Of a stretch of 64,000 bases of DNA, positions 58,774 to 64,000 are shown in pieces (within the stretch, counting starts at the first letter, position 1; every line of letters begins with the position of its first letter). The translations under genes were made by a program, and so were the position numbers. The notes beneath the pieces were generated by a model that saw only the letters and a program-made list of their open reading frames with translations, was not told the origin of the DNA and made no database searches. This DNA comes from Stenocarpella maydis (lineage: Eukaryota > Ascomycota > Sordariomycetes > Diaporthales > Diaporthaceae): the NCBI GenBank assembly GCA_002270565.1, contig NQMI01000012.1, forward strand, positions 634,727 through 698,726. Direction: 5' to 3'.

Positions 58774-59233
58774 TGTAATGATCAGAGGGTTTCCGAGTAT
58801 CCTGAATCCGTAAGATCAAGAGTTTATGTTCAGAATACGTTATTAGGCATTAGTTAAGCAATATCGTTGACTAACAATGATCACTAGCTGTAAGGCTATC
58901 CAATGCTGGGTTGAATACTTAGATTGACGACTAAAGAGTCTGTTCCATGAAAACTATCTACTGTGGTGATAACCATATCCGTATATATGTTCCGACTCTT
59001 CAGTGGCTCGCAGACTCGCATACCGAGCCATCGAGCCATTGCACCAGGCTCGATACTTCATCCTTCGAGCGGGCTCGCATGGCTCGCAATCGAGCGTTGC
59101 GAGCCAGACCCTAACCCTAATAAGGTGGCATCACTGATTGGATCAGGCGGGACGACCTTTTCGGGAGCCATTTCCCGTCCTGCGGGGTTGTCTTCTGCGG
59201 TAGTCAGCCGCCAATGTGTGTGGGTTCATAACA
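58774..59233 (-). repeat. 5' LTR of the full-length chromovirus
   Basis: 460 bp, same ends as the partner LTR. It includes CCCTAACCCTAA, two units of the telomere repeat, which here is part of the LTR and not a telomere. Confidence 0.93.
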
Positions 59234-59238
59234 CTCAT

Positions 59239-59399
59239 ATCCAATATATCTGGGCCGAGGCTGGGGATATGTTGGATAACTTATATCTAATATATCCAGC
59301 TTGGTGGAGTGGGTTCCTGACCCTAACCCTGGTCCTGACCTGGGGTGCTGACTCTGCCGTTAAGTGCCTGTGGGGTTGTGCTGTGGCACTTGTTTTGCN
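59239..59399 (-). repeat. Continuation of the interrupted family-B LTR, ending at an N
   Basis: Starts ATCCAATATATCTGGGCC directly after the target duplication and is nearly identical to 61,653-61,813. It stops at the undetermined base 59399, after which the sequence is unrelated to the second copy. The N is probably an assembly join. Confidence 0.7.
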
Positions 59400-59610
59400 A
59401 CCGCAGCGTGCCCAGGGGTGAGACGACGTCGGAGGGTATATAAGGAGGGCTTACAGAAGCCCAACTTAATTCAATACAAAGTTGTCCAGACCATTGTCAA
59501 TCGTCCCAATTCGCCTCAGAGCACCATACTGCGACCCTGCCGAAACACACACACGCTGAACTGAATGCTATTCTATAGCACAAATTCATCAGAAAGGGAT
59601 AGGTTTTTCT
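59400..59610 (+). repeat. LTR-like fragment with TATA box, unassigned
   Basis: GGGTATATAAGGAGGG followed by a stretch of normal base composition with CACACACACG before about 59,560. This looks like the promoter-to-R part of another retroelement's LTR. It is not mutated like its surroundings, and no second copy is present in this window. Confidence 0.4.
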
Positions 59611-59614
59611 TTTA

Positions 59615-61185
59615 TCCTGGGGTCAATCTGCAAGAGTTCCTCTCTATTTCCTACCGCTAGGGTTCTTCCCTGCTTTCTGGAAGTATTCTTAGGAAACTAT
59701 CTGGTAGCTTCCTTATTACTACAGTAAGTAGCACAGCTATTATCAAAGCAAGCTATCCAACTAAGCAATACATATATCATTCTGGGCTTCTAGAGATTCT
59801 TCATTAGTAAAACAGGCTACTATTATGCCTTATCTTTCTAATATTTCTTATACTAGGACTTAGTATATTATGAGAAGTATAGACTATTATAAAGGTCTTC
59901 TTTATTAGAGTTATAAAAATCACATCCTTTATTTAGGTCTTAATTTAGGTATACTTAATATTAATTATATACATTTATTCTATAGATATAGTACTTATTT
60001 GCAAGTTCTCATTACAGTTTGGACCTAGGTGGTCCTTATGTACTACGAGCAGCTATATTAGCTTGATGGGTAGCTTTATTAGCTTATTAGGTTCCTTCAG
60101 GTACTAACTTTCAGTCCCTATTTTTCTTTAGAGCCCTGCATTCCAAAGTAAAATATCCCATCTTATTATAGTTATAGCATTTAATGCTTTTCTTATCCTT
60201 ATATTAGGCAATATCCAGCTCTATATGGCCTGCATGCTATTTCCACTAGGTACTTAGTTTCTAATACCTTTTTCCTATATTTAGTTTATACTTATAAAAT
60301 AAGGGTTATTTAGAAGTTTATTCTTTTTTTCCAAGCATTATTTATAAAGTTTATTATTAATCTGGATAGCCATTTCCATATAACATAGAAAACCATTAGG
60401 TTAGTCTATAATTTTATTAAGTTTATCCTTTACTTTATTCTTTAATCTATAATAGAATATAAATTTCTTTATATTATTAGTATAATTAATTTTAATACAG
60501 ATTCGCTGGAATTCTATAGTATAATTAATTGCTAAGCTATACTGCTTATAATTCGCTAGGTCTCTTTCTGCCTATTATTCCTCATTCAGGTCCTAAAATA
60601 GGGACCTAAGGGCGTCTTTATAGCCTTTATAACTACTGAAAATCCGCTATATTTTAAGCTTACAGGCTTTGAATGATTCCATATTAATAAAGTTGGTTAG
60701 GTAGGGTTCAAACTAAGCTAAGGCTCATCCTTTAAGGAAAGAGGATACATACATAACCCTTTTTCCGCTAGGCTATACATCTAATCTATAGAAGCACTAG
60801 TAGGCCCTAACCTGCATTAGGTATACCTAAAGTTATCCAGTAGTTCCATTATAAGGGGCTGGAGTATTAAGCTTAATATATTCCTTCATTTGGATTGGGG
60901 TATTAATAATATTAGCCCCTACCTAGAGGGTAGTAATTTCCTATTAAAGCCATTTAACTTCCGCATTACATTAAGTTTATCCTTCTATAAGGAGATACAG
61001 CTGCTTAACCTTATTGATTAGCTCCTAGACATAGGGGTCCATAGTCTTATTATTAGTGAGTTCATCTAGTTCGTAGAGAAGGTTATAGGTAGGGGTGGTT
61101 ATTCCGGAGTCCAATATCATAAAGGGTTTCATATATAATATTGCTTAAAGTCCGTATAATAATATATAAATAAGAGTTATTAAAA
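59615..61185 (-). pseudogene. Second chromovirus copy: gag fragment, heavily mutated
   Basis: Collinear with 57,220-58,773 but with many more C-to-T and G-to-A changes, so its frames are destroyed. It runs into an LTR at 61,186. The remaining pol part that should lie to its left is missing. Confidence 0.8.
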
Positions 61186-61647
61186 TGTAATAATTAGAAG
61201 GTTTTCAAGCATGCTTAGACCTAAAAGATTAAGGGTTTATATTCAGAATACATTATTAAGCGGTAATTAAGTAATATTATTAACTAATAATGATTACTAG
61301 CTGTAAGGCTATCTAATGCCGGGATTGAATACTTAGATTAATAACTAAAGAGTCTATTCTATAAAAACTATTTACTATAGTGATAACTATATCCGTATAT
61401 ATATTCTAACTCTTCAGTAGCTCGCAGGCTTGCATACTGAGCTATTAAGCTATTGCATGAGGCTTAATACTTTATCCTTTAAGCAGGCTCATATGGCTTG
61501 CAATCAAGCGTTGCGAGCTAGACCCTAACCCTAATAAGGTGGCATCACTAATTGGATCAGGCGGGACGACCTTTTCGGGAGCCATTTCCCGTCCTGCGGG
61601 GTTGTCTTCTGCGGTAGTCAGCCGCCAATGTGTGTGGGTTCATAACA
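61186..61647 (-). repeat. Third LTR copy
   Basis: Aligns along its whole length with the 460-bp LTRs. Up to about 61,500 it carries dense changes in both C-to-T and G-to-A sense; from about 61,510 it is almost identical to 59,100-59,233. It is also followed by CTCATATCC. Confidence 0.85.
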
Positions 61648-61868
61648 CTCATATCCAATATATCTGGGCCGAGGCTGGGGATATGTTGGATAACTTATAT
61701 CTAATATATCCAGCTTGGTGGAGTGGGTTCCTGACCCTAACCCTGGTCCTGACCTGGGGTGCTGACTCTGCCGTTAAGTGCCTGTGGGGTTGTGCTGTGG
61801 CACTTGTTTTGCTGGCTCAGGTTGTTAGAATGGGTTCCTGGGGTGCTATCGCTGTTGGCTTATAATAT
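61648..61868 (-). repeat. Copy of the family-B LTR remainder
   Basis: Identical by eye to 59,234-59,398 for about 165 bp, then continues GCTGGCTCAGG... to GGCTTATAATA, the likely LTR end, because the next bases TTATCTCCCTCC match the start of the internal region after 51,855. Confidence 0.65.
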
Positions 61869-63690
61869 TATCTCCCTCCTTGCTTTTTTGTCCTTAAAAG
61901 TGTTCTGTAAGCTTATCCCTGTTCCTTGCGCTTTTTGTTTATGCCGTTTTAATTTATTATGTTGGGTAGAGTTATTAAATCCCATGGTTTAAAAGCCAAG
62001 AAGATTGTGGATTGAGATCTCCTTCAGTCTACCATTCTTTAGAATGCCGTTATTATGCCTTCCTGCTCTTTTTGCGAGGGTTGAGGCATTAGCTCTTGTT
62101 AGGTCTTACTGCAGGATTCCAGTCGCTATGCTGAATGTATTCGCTTGGGTTGCTCCTGCTGTAACGTTTAGGGCGTTGGTCCTTTGGAGCTTTGCAATAT
62201 TGTGGAGCAATATTAGAGGCTGGAGGATAAGTTGTTAGCTGCAGAGGAGAAGGTCCTTCATTTGTGAAAACAGAAGAAGATGTGGTATGAGAAGATGATG
62301 TGCGCTATTCGCTAGGGTATTAATAATATTAAGGAGTTGGATTATATGGAAAAAGAAGAGATTAAAGCCGAATGTGTGCGGATCGCCGAGTAATCCGCTG
62401 AGGCTGTGCGGAGGAGCTCTATAGAGGAGGCTGGTGGAATAGTAGCGCAGGAGGCGTGGCTGCATCCTGAGGGTAAAGTGGGGGTTTTTGATTGGAGTAT
62501 GATGGTGGATTTGAATGCTAAGTGGGAGAAATTCCTGGATGTTGGTGCTAGGGGAAGTATGCCTATAGGTGGCTTATCTGGTGCTGCTTAATTATTAGTG
62601 GGGAAGTTTATTTAATAACTGATTGACTAGATGAATGCTTTAACTGGTTAAATGGTTGATTGGTAAATATGTTGATTGGTAGAATGTTCTCCTGGTAGAC
62701 TGCTAGACTAGTTGAGGGTTTGATTGGTTAAATGGCCTGTTGGTTCTCCTGAGCTGTTTCTATTGGTTGCTAGCTGTCTTAGCTAGGGCTGAGTTCTGGG
62801 CCTCAAAATCCTTTAAGAGTTGTTTGCAGTGTGTGAGGTTTTGTTCTGGTTCCCATGTGTTTTCGCTGGTGTTGTATCCTTTCTATTTAATTAGGTATTC
62901 CGTTATTCCTTGGTGTTATCTTGAATCTAAGATGCTTTTTACTTTATATTCCTTATTATACTTATTGAGGGTTTTAATCTGTATTTCGAGTTTTGTGTTT
63001 TCTGGTGCTGGCTCTAGTAGTGAAATGTGGAAATTATTGTATTGTTTTATCCCTTTGGGTAGCAAAAGTTTATAGTTAGTATCTAATTATTTTTATAAAA
63101 TTTTAAAGGGGCTGATTTTCTTATGGTTAAGCTTGTTGCTAGGTTGCTTGGTTTTAATGTTTCGGTAAAAATGGTAGACCTTATCTCCCTTCTTAAGAAT
63201 TAGTCCCTTAATTCTTTTCTGATTTGTATATTTTATTATTTATTCTTATATAAAAGAAAGTTCTGCCTGAATATCCTTCTAGATTTGTTTGATTTATATT
63301 GCTTTCTATTCTGCTAATTCTGCTGGAGTATTGTCTGGTAGTAACTTATAGTATGCCTGAGGTTTATATCTATAGAGTACAAAAAAAGGTGATTATTTAG
63401 TTGTGCTAGTTGTTGTACTGTTGTAGGCAAACTGTGCTAATGGTAGTAGTTTAACCTAATTATCCTGTAATTGGTTGATGTAGTGTTGGAGGTACTATTT
63501 TATAATCTGGTTGATTCGTTCTATCTATCTGTCCGTTTATAGGTATACTGTGGTTAAGAGCTTGTATTTTGCTCTAAGTTGCTTTATTAGGGACTTCCAG
63601 AAGTTTAATATAAAGAGCTTATCTCTATTTAAGATGATCTCATATGGCATTTTATGGTTGCTTATAATAACTTATAGGAATGTATATATG
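61869..63690 (-). mobile_element. Truncated related element: 3' internal region
   Basis: Collinear with 51,856-53,930: polypurine tract, antisense accessory ORF (still open at 62,406-62,591), chromodomain and integrase end. It is less GC-poor than the neighbouring fragment but carries stops. It breaks off at about 63,690, where an unrelated insertion or junction starts. Confidence 0.75.
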
Positions 63691-64000
63691 AGTTCTTCTG
63701 CTATTGAAAACGGGCCCAAAGGGGGGAGCGAGAGGACAAAACCTCCACACACACAAAAAGGCACACGTTCTGCCAGAGCCCTGATTAAGCAACCACCCCA
63801 AGAGGAGCGTGGAAGGCAAGAAGAGGAGCCCCTGACGCGATAGGAGAGTTATGAGGGGAATAGAGGGTGCCAAAAAGGAGAGGCAGAAAAAGAGGGCATA
63901 AGAAATAGTTTCACAGTATATACATATATATCTGATAGATATAAATTCACAGGGTATAAAAAGATTAATTCTCTAGGACTAGAAATTTCTCAAAAGCAAT
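63691..64000. other. Unassigned sequence after the element breakpoint
   Basis: Integrase-like sequence stops abruptly, and sequence of normal composition follows (AACGGGCCCAAAGGGGGGAG, purine-rich), then AT-rich sequence to the window end. Possibly the end of another mobile element; nothing recognised. Confidence 0.4.

Larger units (their letters stand above)
51396..59233 (-). mobile_element. Full-length Ty3/gypsy chromovirus, RIP-mutated, minus orientation
   Basis: 7,838 bp. Two 460-bp LTRs with TG...CA ends (when read on the minus strand TGTTATGAACC...ATCATTACA) enclose gag, pol and a chromodomain, all on the minus strand. The target duplication CTCAT is present on both sides (51391-51395 and 59234-59238). 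A purine-rich tract AAGGAGGGAGATAA lies directly before the 3' LTR (51856 side). All large reading frames are broken, mainly by TAG codons at positions where Gln is expected, and TA is over-represented, as after repeat-induced point mutation. The element should be inactive. Confidence 0.93.

Overview
The window comes from a filamentous ascomycete (Pezizomycotina, most likely Sordariomycetes). Evidence: genes with short 46-150 bp GT-AG introns, a HET-domain gene, UstYa/DUF3328-family genes, single-copy fungal housekeeping genes (STU1/CLASP, a LIM-RhoGAP, VPS52, a Gyp8-type TBC protein) and an AT-rich block of chromodomain Ty3/gypsy retrotransposons carrying RIP-like mutations. The species cannot be named from sequence alone. 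All exon models below were assembled by hand from splice consensus, phase and family conservation.

Layout. 0-10.5 kb is an accessory stretch: the tail of one gene, a secreted-protease-like BSP-domain gene, a HET gene with a frame break, a decayed ankyrin-like gene, and an 18-N assembly gap inside homopolymeric C. 10.6-25.5 kb holds two large cytoskeleton/polarity genes, STU1 and a LIM-RhoGAP, separated by 7.6 kb with no recognisable gene but many microsatellites and poly-G/C tracts. 25.5-30.8 kb is gene-poor. 30.8-38.1 kb holds an alpha/beta hydrolase, VPS52 (GARP tethering complex) and, convergent to it, a Gyp8/TBC1D20-like Rab-GAP; the last two both act in Golgi/ER vesicle traffic. 39.5-49.8 kb is the most interesting part: four UstYa-like genes with paired HxxHC-type motifs, an EamA/DMT membrane transporter and a secreted CE1-type esterase. 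This looks like part of a secondary-metabolism (perhaps RiPP) cluster whose core gene is not obvious here. 49.8-64 kb is an AT-rich transposon graveyard: one full-length 7.84 kb chromovirus with 460-bp LTRs and a 5-bp target duplication, nested in the LTR of a related element, followed by more heavily mutated partial copies.

How the genes fit together. Two UstYa paralogues (41.3-42.3 and 48.8-49.8 kb) share two intron positions and phases, which points to local duplication; one of those introns appears to use a GC-AG boundary. UstYa-2 and the transporter are divergent, as are UstYa-3 and UstYa-4, so each pair probably shares a promoter. The cluster abuts RIP-affected repeats, a common setting for fungal accessory clusters.
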